This document shows, in pieces, positions 11,096-22,608 of a DNA stretch of 64,000 nt. The stretch's first letter is position 1. Each line of letters starts with the position of its first letter. The notes beneath the pieces were generated by a model. The model was not told the DNA's origin and searched no databases. It saw only the letters and a list, made by a program, of their open reading frames with translations. The position numbers and the translations under genes were made by a program. The stretch covers positions 2,666,001-2,730,000 of the forward strand of contig NC_085890.1 in assembly GCF_035222375.1 (NCBI RefSeq), in the 5' to 3' direction. Source of the DNA: Podospora pseudocomata (taxonomy: Eukaryota; Ascomycota; Sordariomycetes; Sordariales; Podosporaceae).

Positions 11096-13252
11096 ATGGA
11101 AGGGTCCTCTATGCAGATCCCCGGCCTCAATCTTGGCCAGGGGCAAGCTGAGGAGAAGCCAACCAGTGAGGTGACGCAAAACACTCCTGTCGTTGTAAGT
11201 TTTGCTCTTCAGACTTTCACAGTACAATTGGCTAATGTTGCTCTGCAGCCGGAAAAGCAGCAGGAGAATCTATCTCCAGTGGTTGAGGCCTCTGCTCGCC
11301 CGGATGAGGGCATGGATCTCGATGTCCCAGGCAGCCCAGATGTTACTGACGCGCTTGAGGCTGCTCTTGCCGCCGAGAATGATGTCAAAGACATGGTGGC
11401 TAAAGCCCAGGAGTCTGTTACTGCTCCAGCGACTGTCACTACAACGGAGAGCAATGTCAATGTCAAGGACACAGTCATGACTACAACACAGGAAACTGAT
11501 ATTACAGAGACCATCAGAAATACGACAAACGAGACTCCCGTCCAAGATGGAGAGCAAGAGGAGGGCGAGCACCCAGAGTGGGAGATTGACTCTTCACCCT
11601 ATGAGTCCTCAAGCTCCGATTCTTCAGATGATGACTCAGATGATGAAGACTATCCAATTCTCGGCGTCGAGGAAACCGCCCGGATGTTGATGGCTCTCGA
11701 GCATGATGGTGATGTGAACGGGTCTGGAGGCGTTAGAGAGCCAATCCGATCCAAAAACGAGAAGCCTGAAGAGGTGATCCCCAAGCCTGATGTTCAAATT
11801 CTCCCCGAGGATAAGATTGAGCTTTTGGGTCAGATTCAGTTCATTGTCGAGACCAATCTTGTCATCCAATCCTGCAAGTCCGCTGCAGAGCAGGTTCTAG
11901 ACACCGGCACTGTACTGTGCAAGGAAGACCGCACCGTCATTGGTGCCCTGGCTGATGTGTTAGGCAACGTCAGAGATCCCAAGTATACGGTGGGCTTCGC
12001 CAACGAAGAGGAGATCAAAGAGCTTGGGCTGGAGGTTGGAATGCCCATCTTCTTCTCAACGAGGCATGCCAATTCTGTTTTCACCAAGCCGCTTATGCAA
12101 GCGAAGTACACGGATGCGAGCAACGTGCACGATGAGGAGCTTGCTCCCGAAGAGATGGAATTCTCCGACGACGAGAAGGAACAAGAGTACAAGCGGAACA
12201 ATAAGCTGCAGAAGCGAACGAACCGCGAGAAAAAGCTCGGGATTGAACCAGGAACTGGTCGCGGTGGCGGTCGCGGCGGAAAGTGTGGTGGTCGAGGCGG
12301 AGGTTCAGGCTGGGGCGCCCAACATGCTCCTAGCTCCTCCGTTGCGACAACAGCTACACTCGATTATGATGACGACGATGGGCCTTACCGTCCATTGGCC
12401 AGACCCCCTGGATTTGGTTTACCTCCCAGGCCCCCGAGTCCGGCTCGCGACCAGCTGAACTTCAATCAGCATGGTGATTTCGACAATCGAGGCCGTGACG
12501 ATAACCGTGGTCATGATGGCTTCCGTGATCGAGGAAACAGCCGTGGCAGGGGCGGCTTCAGAGGCAATTTCCGCGGTCGCGACAACGAAGGGGGTCCTCG
12601 CGGCTTTGGTCATGGGAGACATTCGTCTGTCTCGACTGATGTCTCCACCGCAACATCCGCAACTCTGCCAGCTTTCTCCGCCGGCGGCAGCCCTTCTCCC
12701 TACAGCTTACATGTCCGCCCTTCATTCGCACCCGTTCCAGCTCCTACCCAAGGCGCCTGGCCCGGCATGCCAGCTATTCCTTTCCCCCCTCCGCCGCACG
12801 GTTATTCAGCTGCTCAGCAGGCACCGCGTCCACCCATTCCCGGACAGCCGCAGCCTCCTACGGGTGGGTTCACGTTTAACTATCCCGCCTGGCCGCAGGC
12901 TCAAACCCAGGCCCAGGGGCAGGGGTACGGTTATGCTCCAGCGGCTCCATCCCCAACCCCTCCCCAACAGCAGACTGGGTACACTCAGCCGCCGAACTGG
13001 GCCGGCGCAGCCGCGATTCTCCATAATTTGGCACAGGGTGCCTACGGGCAGCAGGCTCAGCAACAGGCTCAGCAACAGGCTCCGCAGCAGGCTCAACAGC
13101 AGGCTCAACAGAGCTATCAAGGTCAGTCTGCTTATCAGCCCCAGCAGGGCTACCAAGGTCAAGCTGGTCACCAGGCCCAGCAGAATGGAGGTCAGCAGCA
13201 GGCTCAGCAGCAAGCTCCGCAACAGCAACAGAATCAGTACTGGCAGCATTAG
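11096..13252 (+). CDS. NAF1: H/ACA snoRNP assembly factor NAF1
   Basis: NAF1 is the nuclear factor that loads Cbf5/Nop10/Nhp2 on nascent H/ACA RNAs before Gar1 replaces it. The Gar1/Naf1 beta-barrel lies at roughly 11815-12110 (IELLGQIQFIVETNLVIQ through VGMPIFFSTRHA). An acidic Ser/Asp stretch precedes it (SSSDSSDDDSDDEDYP), followed by RGG/GGR-rich RNA-binding stretches (about 12260-12620) and a long Pro- and Gln-rich tail with QQAQQQAQ repeats (13045-13240). A 54-base intron at 11195-11248 (GTAAGT...CTGCAG) is in phase, so an unbroken open frame hides it. Spliced length is about 700 residues, long for the family because of the low-complexity tail. The start ATG at 11096 is the first in frame. 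Confidence 0.9.
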   Translation: MEGSSMQIPGLNLGQGQAEEKPTSEVTQNTPVVVSFALQTFTVQLANVALQPEKQQENLSPVVEASARPDEGMDLDVPGSPDVTDALEAALAAENDVKDMVAKAQESVTAPATVTTTESNVNVKDTVMTTTQETDITETIRNTTNETPVQDGEQEEGEHPEWEIDSSPYESSSSDSSDDDSDDEDYPILGVEETARMLMALEHDGDVNGSGGVREPIRSKNEKPEEVIPKPDVQILPEDKIELLGQIQFIVETNLVIQSCKSAAEQVLDTGTVLCKEDRTVIGALADVLGNVRDPKYTVGFANEEEIKELGLEVGMPIFFSTRHANSVFTKPLMQAKYTDASNVHDEELAPEEMEFSDDEKEQEYKRNNKLQKRTNREKKLGIEPGTGRGGGRGGKCGGRGGGSGWGAQHAPSSSVATTATLDYDDDDGPYRPLARPPGFGLPPRPPSPARDQLNFNQHGDFDNRGRDDNRGHDGFRDRGNSRGRGGFRGNFRGRDNEGGPRGFGHGRHSSVSTDVSTATSATLPAFSAGGSPSPYSLHVRPSFAPVPAPTQGAWPGMPAIPFPPPPHGYSAAQQAPRPPIPGQPQPPTGGFTFNYPAWPQAQTQAQGQGYGYAPAAPSPTPPQQQTGYTQPPNWAGAAAILHNLAQGAYGQQAQQQAQQQAPQQAQQQAQQSYQGQSAYQPQQGYQGQAGHQAQQNGGQQQAQQQAPQQQQNQYWQH

Positions 13253-16200
13253 GTACGTGCCATTCACTATGCTAGGCTTCTGAGCGAGCAAAACGTGGCC
13301 AACGGCCAGCAAGGCTCGACTGACAGTCAGGAAGGATCGGCGAACGACCGATCCGAGTCTCGACGTGACGCCTAACTGATCGAACGGCCGCCTCCTTTGT
13401 TGGTTGTCGAGGGATAGGATGTGGTATAGAGGTTGGCTCATCGTCTTTGAGCAAATGCTCCACGACAAAATATGGGTTTCTCTTTGGAACTTAGCGGAGC
13501 GATTGCCGACTTACACCAATAGTCGATTTTTGCTCAAGTTATGAGCGCGTGTGGAACGCACAAGATGGACCTGGCGGATGAGTCGTCCACCATGGGGGGT
13601 TTTTTTTTCCCCAGCATTTTTTTTATTGCTAGACTCGGGAATTTCGAGCCATAGGGATACCACCCGTCGAGTGGTTAGTGTGTACAGCAGAGGAGGAGGG
13701 GGAGGATTTCTTGTTTGCATAGTGTAGCAAGGATGGATGGGCGGATGAGCCGGGTGCATCATGGTGTTTCCGTTCAGCAAGAAGGCACTGTCTATGGGAT
13801 GTAGGACTACTTGTTATAATGATACCAGCACAGAGGTAGACAAAATGAAGAGTACTGTAAAACAAACCAGACTGTCTCGTAAAGGTTGATGGATTAGTGG
13901 ATTGGAGATCAGGTCGCGAGCAGGTTCGGGACGGTAACGTATTGCTTCGCCGCTGAGGGTGGCAAGCTGGAGGTAAAATAGACCGAGCTTGATGCTCCCG
14001 TGACAGTTGGATTTTGTTTTACGCCGTGATGGCTTTGCGGCGAGGCATAGAGGCGTGGAAAGGAGCTGGGTTTGCCGTGATTCCCCGTTTCCGCGTCATG
14101 GATCACCTAGGTACGGTCTACAATTCGGATCAGATGTTGATCACTTGGCTTATTGGTGCATAATATTGATGTGGGTAGTTGTTCAAAATTCCAGGTTTAT
14201 GGCCCATCATTGGCGATGCATAATTCTCATGTGGGGAGTTCCAATATCTTGGACATTCAAGCATCGGAATAACCGTCAATGGAAGGAAGCTCAACCATTG
14301 CAAACCTTGATGAACCATCGAAGCGTTGTGTTCTCATCGTGTTGATGCATTTTCTCAAGACAGATATCACCATTGATGGTCACAGCTTCAACACCAACCC
14401 CATGCTGTTCGGATCTCGGAATGGCGTCACCTTTCAATCTTATCTCATCTTCCCCACGGCTTTACCGCCCTACAAATGGAGAAAGACAAGGCCCTCACGG
14501 TCGCAGGTCGCCGACCCGGCCGGTGCTCTCGGGCTCGGCGGCCGAGACAAAAGAAACGGGGGGACCCTGAAAGTGCTCCGCTGATCGCGCGTGGAGAAAG
14601 AGGATTGAACGGCGCGGAAAAGGTGAAACGTTAGCGGCCGGCCCACACCAACAGTCCACTATCAACGACCACCACCCATCAAAAATTCCGAGATGGGAAT
14701 TGAATTCCGATAAGACAACCACAACAGGAGACAAGATCGCGGCGCAGTCTGGAGGGAAGCCAGTGCGGAGGAATCATTATATAAAAAATAAAAAAAAAAC
14801 AATAAAAAAATAAAAAGGTCAAGTTCTTGTTGGCCTTAAGGATCAAAGTGATCAACTTGCAGGTGGTTATGTAAAATTGTGCATATGAGGAGGGAAATGG
14901 TTGATCAATTGCCTAGAATGAGAGGGTGCATGAGGCCCGTTGTTATGTAGTAATATATTAGGGGTGTTGGTTAGCAGTGGTGGGTTGGTTTGCGGCGTAG
15001 AACCGAGTGAATAATTTCTTGGGTGTTTGGTGAGGCGTAAAAGGGTCAGCAGCAGGAAGAAAGCTGAGAATAGAAATTCCGATGGTGCTTGGGACCTGAT
15101 GGACTGGAGAGAAACTCAGCCACGGGGATTTGGTGAGAAGATGGACAGAGAAGGCGAGGAGAGAGAAAGGTCAAAAGTGGTGATCCAACATCAGACAGGC
15201 GCTGCATTCTCACCTTCATCGTCTGCTTGGCCTGCGTGTGACGGAGCGAGTCGCCTGTGTTGCCCTCACCCACCCAGTTGTGTGTTTGGAATGCAAACAC
15301 CCATCGGGATCTCGCATGGGCGGCAGGATGGTGGCAGCAACAGCAGCAGCAGCACAACACGTGGTTGGTAAAAACGAAACAACCACACACAGACACACAC
15401 ACACACACACACACAGAAAAAGGAATTCTCGAAAGAAGAATGGAAGCCTTTTCCACGAGGCATCAAGAGACGGCGAACGACAGCGGCCAGTTGGTGGGGG
15501 GCGGCGTTTTTGGCTGATGCCAAAATAGTCCTAGCGGATCAAGGCGAGCAGTTGGCTCCCCCTCGAAATACCCCGGCGGGCAGTTTTTACCAGCCAATGG
15601 AATCCCTGCCGACAATCTCGCTTCAGGGGTTGATTTGCGGCCCGCCAATCAGGAAAATGCGGTCCCTGAAAGGTTGGACGGGTCCATGCGTTGGGGTAGG
15701 GGAAGAAGAAACAAGCAACGAGAGCTCGTGGCCAGAGGTGGTTTGGATGAAACGAAACATTATCGAATGGTTTTACCGTGATACGAGCAGATCGGAAGAG
15801 AATAGAGAGAAGGGATGGGAAAACAGGAAAACGGCGCAGTGTAGCGAACGATTCCAAGAAGGGGGGACAAGGGGAGGCACAGCAAACTGCAACTCGTTAG
15901 ACCCTTCCATTTTGCATCGCTGTGACCCTGTAAGCTCACGGCTTGGCCTCACACACAGCCTGCGTTCCTTTCGAGCATCTCGCTGATCCCGGCCACCCTT
16001 CCCCATTCCCAGCGACACCGTTCAACAGCACCACCACCTTGCCGCTCTTGGGCTGGTCTTGGCTGCCATTCTGACTGCAGTTGCCTTCTCCTCTTTCCCT
16101 CTCGCCCTCCCTTCTCCTGCATCCCCCATTCCCGCTTTTCGTCCTACCACTTCACTGTCTCTGTCCACCAGACATCGCCGTCCTGTTGTCGCCGGGCATG

Positions 16201-16496
16201 CTGTCGTGGATGTTGTGAATCCTGACCATGATGCGCAGAGATTGACGCCAGCGAACGCTCACCTCTTCCTCTTTTCACCCACCCTCTACCTTCCCTTGCA
16301 AGAGACTCTCTGTTTGCTACCGACCCCTTCATTCTCTTCCCGTTGCCGTGTTCCCGAGCCAGTTTGACACAGGACGCCAACACCATCGCCGGGACATTGC
16401 GATCCCATCTTTATTTATTATTATCTAGAATAGACGCTCAGGATTCGGACGAGAAGTTGAAGTTTACCCGAGATACCCCGTGCGACGACAGCTACG
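13253..16496. other. Long intergenic region, NAF1 to SH3 protein
   Basis: 3.2 kb without a gene I can support. It holds the NAF1 3' flank, an A/T-only run (about 14777-14816), a CA microsatellite (15383-15416), and CT-rich sequence from about 16030 that looks like a long 5' leader of the SH3 gene. A 102-residue open frame at 16059-16367 starts with a hydrophobic, Pro/Ser-rich stretch. It could be an upstream reading frame or an unrecognised first exon, but no splice join to the next gene was clear. Confidence 0.5.
15383..15416. repeat. CA/GT dinucleotide microsatellite
   Basis: An (AC)n tract of about 30 bases with one interruption, in noncoding DNA. It opens spurious frames on both strands. 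Confidence 0.9.
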
Positions 16497-18125
16497 ATGG
16501 CAGCACGAGAGAGGATGAGGAATGATGTGGTAGAGGTGGAGGCGGTCATTGCTGCGGCGCCGGCTACGAGGACAGCGGAGGAGAAGCCACTAAAGACACC
16601 ACATATCGAGCTGCGAGGCCTGGAGAGGAGACTGGAAGCGATATTGCCTGACCAGATCGACCCAGTGACCAACGCCCCCAACGACAGAATCATCATCGAC
16701 AATTCGCCAGTGACCTCAACCCTCGTGGCACCTAGCGTCACCCCGGAGGTGTCAACCTCTCGAGGCACGCCATCATCCAGACCGACACAGGATATGAACA
16801 CGAACACTGGCAACGCCGACGAAGGCGTAAGCGTCGCGGTCAAAGCTGGCATCGCAATGGGTGTCCTCGCCGGCGTGCTAGTACTCTTCGTGGTGGTCTG
16901 GTTGATAATGAGCATGCGCAAGAAGAAGCAAGCCCGCAGACGCCAGCAGATCGAGGACGATGAAAAGATCCACGGACCTTTCTCCGACAGCGCAGCCATA
17001 TCGAGAAGCCCGCCCGCTGCTGCTGCCCCCAGCGCGGCTCCCAGACTGAGCCTCCGTCCGGTTTCTCAACTGTGGCAGAACTTGGCTCCTAGCGGGCACC
17101 CCGAGCGGAGGGCTTCTAGGGGTATCCAACTCACCGTCAACCCCGCCGGCCCGTCTCATTCCCCGACCAACTCTCTGTCGCCGTTGAATCGTCCTAACCA
17201 AGGGGGTTCAGCTTGGGAGCGCCACAGGATGCAGTCTACCACCCCCACCGGGGACAACCGCCCTGGCACCCAAGGGAGCGTTTACTCCCTCAATCCCTTC
17301 CACGACAGCCACTCCACCAGGAACTACAACAACGAGCCCGTCAGCCCGGTGTCTACCCTCGCGCCAGAGTTCCCTGCCGTCCCGAGCAAAAACCGCTCTC
17401 CAACACCAGAGCCAGTATCCCCAATAGATCAGGACACTGACCTCCCCGATTTTGGCGCCGGCTCCAAGCCTCTAACCCGCAAGACGTCCATCAACCACCA
17501 CAATAAGGGGTTGCCCAAACCACTGGACCTGACGAAGCCACCATCCCCGTTATACGCCCCCGGCCCGGCATCCCCAGCAGGAACAGAATACAGCATGCAC
17601 TCCATGTCCCCCTCAACTATGGTCCCCTCCTCCACATCAGCAGCCGAGATCGCCGCTGCCGGCGGGCCCCAAAACTCAACTGTGCATCGTGTCCAGCTCG
17701 ATTTCAAGCCCACTCTCGAGGACGAATTAGGTCTCAAGGCGGGACAGCTGGTGCGGTTGCTGCACGAATATGATGACGGCTGGGCGCTGTGTATTAGGCT
17801 TGATCGATCGCAGCAGGGGGTTGTGCCGAGGACTTGCTTGTCTACACGGCCGGTGAAGCCCAGGCCGGCGCAGAACGGGCCGAGGGTTGTGCCCCAGGGG
17901 GGGTATAATAGGGGTGGGAATGGGAATAACACGGGGGGGTTTCCATCCCCGCCGGGGCAGCAACAAAATGGGGGTTGGCAGAGCGCGGAGAGGTCCGAGA
18001 GCCCGGGGAGTTTTTACTCGACGAACCAGGGGGTCAGCCCCAGTCCGGGGGGTGGTGGGAGTGGTGGGATTGGAACGATGATGGGGCAAGGGGGGGGCGA
18101 GTATGAGATGCAGATGGGGGGTTGA
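16497..18125 (+). CDS. Single-pass membrane protein with C-terminal SH3 domain
   Basis: A 542-residue protein. Residues 1-110 are Ser/Thr/Pro-rich. One membrane helix lies at about 115-140 (MGVLAGVLVLFVVVWLI) and is followed by a basic stop-transfer patch (RKKKQARRR). A long disordered Pro/Ser-rich segment leads to an SH3 domain at about 396-455 (VQLDFKPTLEDELGLKAGQLVRL...GWALCIRL...GVVPRTCL), and the Gly/Gln-rich tail is disordered. The ALYDF-like, GW and P-x-x-x-L positions of SH3 are all visible. The layout resembles yeast Fus1-type cell-surface scaffolds, but I do not claim orthology. The start ATG has no clear signal peptide behind it, so an upstream exon is possible. No lesion is seen. 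Confidence 0.82.
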   Translation: MAARERMRNDVVEVEAVIAAAPATRTAEEKPLKTPHIELRGLERRLEAILPDQIDPVTNAPNDRIIIDNSPVTSTLVAPSVTPEVSTSRGTPSSRPTQDMNTNTGNADEGVSVAVKAGIAMGVLAGVLVLFVVVWLIMSMRKKKQARRRQQIEDDEKIHGPFSDSAAISRSPPAAAAPSAAPRLSLRPVSQLWQNLAPSGHPERRASRGIQLTVNPAGPSHSPTNSLSPLNRPNQGGSAWERHRMQSTTPTGDNRPGTQGSVYSLNPFHDSHSTRNYNNEPVSPVSTLAPEFPAVPSKNRSPTPEPVSPIDQDTDLPDFGAGSKPLTRKTSINHHNKGLPKPLDLTKPPSPLYAPGPASPAGTEYSMHSMSPSTMVPSSTSAAEIAAAGGPQNSTVHRVQLDFKPTLEDELGLKAGQLVRLLHEYDDGWALCIRLDRSQQGVVPRTCLSTRPVKPRPAQNGPRVVPQGGYNRGGNGNNTGGFPSPPGQQQNGGWQSAERSESPGSFYSTNQGVSPSPGGGGSGGIGTMMGQGGGEYEMQMGG

Positions 18126-19289
18126 GCCCGGCGCCTGGGCAGGCTTATTAGGGGGGCTTTGTCTGCGGGGAGGGGAGGATGGTGAGGTATGCACCTGGTT
18201 GGCATGGCCCGAGGGGTTGGGGTTTGAGTTTGAGGTGCCGGTGGGGAGGAGGGTGAGGGGAGGGTATAGGAGGTTTCCGGCGAGGCCTAGGGAGAGGCAT
18301 TATTGGGGAGATGGTGGAGAGGAGGAGGGGGTTGAGGTTGACACCACGGCCGTGAATGGAGGTGCTTTGCGATGGGTGCAGTGCTGTCGTTGGCAGCAGG
18401 ACCGCATCATGTGAGAAACACAAATGACGATAGGGAAAGGAACGACAGGAGGAGAGGGGGACTGGCTGTATCTTGATCCACGCAACGGTGTAAATGCCTT
18501 GCTCAAGTTATGGGTTTTCGGAGGGTGGGGTGTTTTATGTATCTGGCTCTGGGAAGGGAGTTGATGGCGTTAAGGGGACCTTGGTGTGGCATTTTTTCTT
18601 CTTGTTTTTGGGTGGGGATGAACTTTTTTTCATTTTTTTTTTTAAAATAAAACCGGGGATCTTCAAGTCACTCATTTGCGACCTTTTCTTCTCTATTGGA
18701 GAAAGGTATTTTTTGGAAGCTTTTTTTGGACCTTGTTTTGGAACTATGCTATGGACCTTTTCTCTTTTGGACCTTTTCTGTTTTGGTGGATACCTAACTA
18801 CGACCTGCCCTTTGTGCGGGAAATGTACAAGCTTAAAGATATTCTTTTCCTTACTTTTGTGTGGCCTGTTGATGGCTTTCTTGTTTTGTTGAACTCTGGT
18901 TGGGAGTGTTCTTTGATGATCCAAGGGGGGGTGGGGGGGCGATCAGAGTTGTACATTGGCGTGTTGTTACAGTAGTACACGATGGGAGTTGTAGAATACA
19001 AGAGTTGTACCAAGACTTGACTGGATTTGAGGTTTTTCTTCCCGCCAAAAAATGATGTGATGTCTAATCATGCTTCATGTCAACAGTACCTAGCACACAA
19101 CTCCAGCTAGACGCTTGAGCTTGATCCGCCGAGCCCCCACATTCTGGCAATTTCAAGGAAAATACGCCCTCCTGCTTCTGGGCCAAGAGAGGACCAGCTG
19201 TTTACACGAGTCCGGAATATAGCTTCTTCCAGTAACCTAGATAGAAATGCCCATGGTTAGTTTTCCTCAAAACGCTTTTCGCTGAAACA
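18126..19289. other. Intergenic, converging 3' flanks
   Basis: About 1.16 kb between converging genes. It contains T-rich stretches (about 18600-18660) and a short imperfect tandem repeat of TTTTGGACCTTTTCT type at about 18740-18785. G-rich sequence at 18126-18330 continues the base composition of the SH3 gene tail. No gene is supported. Confidence 0.5.
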
Positions 19290-20383
19290 TCATGGGCCCC
19301 TCAACCCCGAAGCCATCAGATGCACTCGCCAATTATTCGGTCTCGGTCCCCTCTCAACCACAAACGGTGCGCCCTCCAAGGTCTCGTTCTCAAAAAAGTG
19401 GTGGCTGGGCAGTCCACGCTTTGGCTTGAGGGGCAGGTCCGGGAGGGCCAAGACAAACTGGTTCCTGTCCTTGACCTTGACGTTGAAGAGCTTGGCGAAG
19501 AAGCGGGTTTCGCTCATGCGCTTGTGCCAGTCCCGGAGGTCCCTCGTGTGGAACCAGATGTGGAGGCTGTGCAGGTTGGGCAGGAGGGCGAGCTGGTCGC
19601 AGACGCGCTGCCAGGGGTTGGAGTGCATCGTGATGCCGGGGTGGGAGTCCTCGCTGCGACCGTTGCTGCTGTTGCCGTGGCCAAAGGTAGGGTTGGGGCC
19701 TTCGTTTTCTTCCGAGGTTGGGAAGTAGAGCTCGGTCATGAGCTGGGTGGTGAGGATGCAGATTTCGAGGGAGCGGATGGGGAGCTTTTCGGGGTTGCCG
19801 CCGTAGAGGGAGAGCCATCCGTGTGCTTCGAGGAGGTCGGTGAAGACGAAGGTGGTGTTGGCGACGAGGGAGGGGAGGGCTTCGCGGTACCTGGTGGCGT
19901 GGACTGTTAGTTTAGGGGACTGCGGGGATCAGTGGTGAGGGTCACATACATCCTTTTACACACCAGCATGGGGTTCATGAAGCCGCTGGGCCCGGCATGT
20001 CCGACATTCTCCTCCCTCCACGAGTCGTTGGGGTTTTGGGCCCTGTGCCATTTGGCTGTCGACTGCTCGCAGCACCAGTGATAACACCATTCCGACTTCA
20101 ACCGCTTCACCCAGTAGTACTCCTCCTGCGATCCTCTGGCACTCTGGGTGAATTTCTCAAAACGAGTATCTCCAGTGGAGTAGTCTGCCACACAGGGAAC
20201 ATGAGACCACTTGTCGTTATCCTTGTATATGTGTTGCCTTGAACCACTCTCGCTCCAGATGTCCTGGTAAATTAACTCCCGAATCTCCGGTGGCAGGAGG
20301 GAAAAGAACGGGGAGTCGTCCTGGGCTAAGGTGGTGGCCACCATGGTGTCCTGTGTCTGTTCTGGTGTCTCTTGTCGTCTCAT
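19290..20383 (-). CDS. F-box-like / DUF7730-type protein
   Basis: Two exons, 20383-19950 and 19890-19290, are joined by a 59-base intron (GTATGT...CACCAG), giving about 344 residues. The N-terminal motif SPFFSLLPPEIRELIYQDIW is the F-box-like helix typical of a large fungus-specific family. The rest (YREALPSLVANTTFVFTD, LLPNLHSLHIWF) matches the usual body, with a Leu-rich strand-turn segment. No function can be given beyond a possible protein-interaction or ubiquitin-ligase adaptor role. The frame is clean. The first Met is at 20383. An internal Met at residue 14 (MVATTLAQ) is an alternative start. Confidence 0.8.
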
Positions 20384-21676
20384 GATGGGCCTTCAATTAC
20401 AGGATATCTGCGAGCACAAGAACAACAAAAAGGAAAGAAACATGGGAGTAAGGTTACGTTGCGTTTTAAGTTCCGGGCCATGCCTGCCTTCACCGACCGC
20501 AGCTTTTCCCCCGCCTGCCACTCCTGCCTAACATCCGACTTACCTGGTAGCCTATCGACCGGTGCAGACGGAGGCAACCCAATTGGATGGCCAGATGTCA
20601 CATCGGTACTCAGACGCAGCTCAGACGCATGGACTGGTGCATTCATGCGAGCTGTCAATCTTGACTGGCGCGGTTAAGCATGTGCTCTGTCAACTTCAAC
20701 GTGGAGGACACGTGAACACGCGAAAACCTCCGTGGGAAGTGTGGTAGGTAGGGTAGCACTGGACACAGTTTTTGCCATCTTGCCATGTGAAACGGAATCT
20801 GGTTTTCCGGGGTCAGACAACGGGAGGGAGACCATAGGAGAGGCCATCGTGATAAGCCTTATCGTGGTGGAATGCGGGGAAGGCTGGAGCTGAGCCGGCG
20901 TGCGTGCGGAGTGGGCAGGTGGGGTAAGCCCCGGGCCCGGACCTTGGCCCCCGCGTTGGGAGGGGGTGGTTGATAACCTCTGGTCCTTCGGATCATGCCG
21001 GTCTTGCTGCGGAAGTCGAAACAAAATGTTTCGGAAGAAGTGATCAGGTTCACCGGACACCGCCGAAGAATGGGCCAACTCCCACGCTCCAGACTCGGAG
21101 ACGGCCCCGAGCTGGGCCTCCTGTGGAGAGCTCGGCTTCCAGAAGATTCCCGTTTGACAAATCGACAGATCGGGGGGTCTTCAGCCATGCCCCGCTTTCA
21201 CCCGATCCCGCTGGCCCTCATCAGGCAGGACCTCCCCGCCGTGGGGTGTGTCCGCTGCTTGCTTTGCTTGCTCCGGAGCCGCGATATCATTCACCGTCGA
21301 GCTGGCCTTGTTAACTGTTTGCTTCTTGCTCGTGTTACATCCTGTGGGCAGGTGACCAAAACTGCAAAAGTAAGTCAACACATATCGTATTTCAAACCAC
21401 GCCTCAACACCTAGTTAACAGGCCTCTTAACTTTCAGAAGGATGTAACTTGACAATAACTACACGATTTACTGACTTGCAATACTAGTTATTTTCCCCAG
21501 AACCTGTGTTACTACCAGCCTGACACCATCCTCAACTTTTGGCAACAACGGCCCAAACCTTTCGAGCTTGATCAGCCCTACAACAGCGCCCACCAGCACT
21601 TACAGAGCTACCTACCTATTCCCTTCCAGACCTTCCATTCGATCCCCAGCAACAACCGCATAAACCCAAACCCACC
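20384..21676. promoter_or_regulatory. Divergent promoter region, DUF7730-type / CHIP
   Basis: About 1.3 kb between divergent genes. Overlapping open frames at 20670-21410 are high-GC shadows without domain resemblance. The last 150 bases are CA/CT-rich, as expected for the CHIP leader. Confidence 0.45.
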
Positions 21677-22608
21677 ATGTCCAAATCCCAGCTCCTCCGC
21701 GAGGAAGGCAACCGCCACTTCCAAAAAGGCGAATACTCCCGCGCCGACGCGCTCTACTCCCAAGCGTACGCCCAGCTCACGGCCCATATCCACCCAAACC
21801 CCCCTTTCTTTCTAACCTTTCTCCCCCCTTAGCCTCAACCTCGACCCCACCAACCCAACCCTCTACACCAACCGCGCCATGGCCCGCCTCCGCCTCTCCC
21901 AATGGGACCTCGTAATCTCAGACTGCGAATCCTGCCTCGGCCTCTCCCCCGACAACCTCAAAGCGCACTATTACCTCTCCCAAGCCCACCTCGCCCTCCG
22001 CGCTTACTCGGACGCTCTCGAGCACGCGTACAAGGCGCACAAGCTGTGTGTGGCGGCGAATGATAAGTCTCTTGGGAACATCACCGCTCAGGTGCTAAAG
22101 TGTAAAAAAGAAAAGTGGGATTACGAGGAGAAGCGCCGGAGGAGGGAGACGGCTGATTTGGAAGAGGAGGTTCTGATGCTGTTAAGGAAGGAGAAGAAGG
22201 AGGCTGCTGTTCTCTCTGGGGAGGAGGCGGAGGAGCTGACGAGGGAGTGGGAGGAGAAGCTGAGGCGGGTGAGGGAGGTTTTTGAGAAGGCGAGGGAGAA
22301 GGAGGAACGGAGGAGGGGGTGCCGGATTGGGCGGTGGATGATATTACTTTTGGGTTTATGGTTGATCCTGTTATTGTGAGTGCCGCACCGGGACAGATTG
22401 GGGGGTTTGACTGGGCTGACAAAGGGCACAACAGACCAAAACAGGCAAGTCGTACGAACGAGCTGCTATTCTGGAGCACTTGAGGAGGTCACAGACAGAT
22501 CCTCTTACCAGGGAGCCGCTTCAGGCGAGCGAGCTCAGGCCAAACTTGGATTTGAAGCAGGCTTGTAGCGACTTTTTGGAGGAGAATGGATGGGCGGCTG
22601 ATTGGTAG
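21677..22608 (+). CDS. CHIP/STUB1-type TPR and U-box E3 ubiquitin ligase
   Basis: This co-chaperone ligase binds Hsp70/Hsp90 tails by TPRs and ubiquitinates clients by a U-box. Exon 1 (21677-21765) encodes LLREEGNRHFQKGEYSRADALYSQ. After an intron (21766-21832, TCTAACC branch) comes ALNLDPTNPTLYTNRAM plus further TPRs and a charged coiled-coil. The U-box starts VPDWAVDDITFGFMVDPVI and continues after an intron at 22376-22434 (GTGAGT...ACAACAG) with TKTGKSYERAAILEHL, DPLTREPL and the classic end ENGWAADW. The frame of the TPR/coil part differs by one base from that of the U-box. The change falls in or near the G run at about 22312-22319, where EERRR should run into VPDW. Because this is a conserved gene, an indel in a homopolymer (sequence error) is the simplest explanation. 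A shorter, otherwise unrelated-looking open frame would end at 22379. Confidence 0.87.

Noticed and set aside
12471-13468. Frames of 220-270 codons inside and opposite NAF1
   Set aside because: They are shadows of the GC-rich, Gln-coding 3' part of NAF1.
15216-15538. Val-Cys and Thr-His repeat frames
   Set aside because: Products of the CA microsatellite in noncoding DNA.
18494-18975. Phe-rich 100-130 codon frames
   Set aside because: They come from T-rich intergenic sequence and lack any domain pattern.
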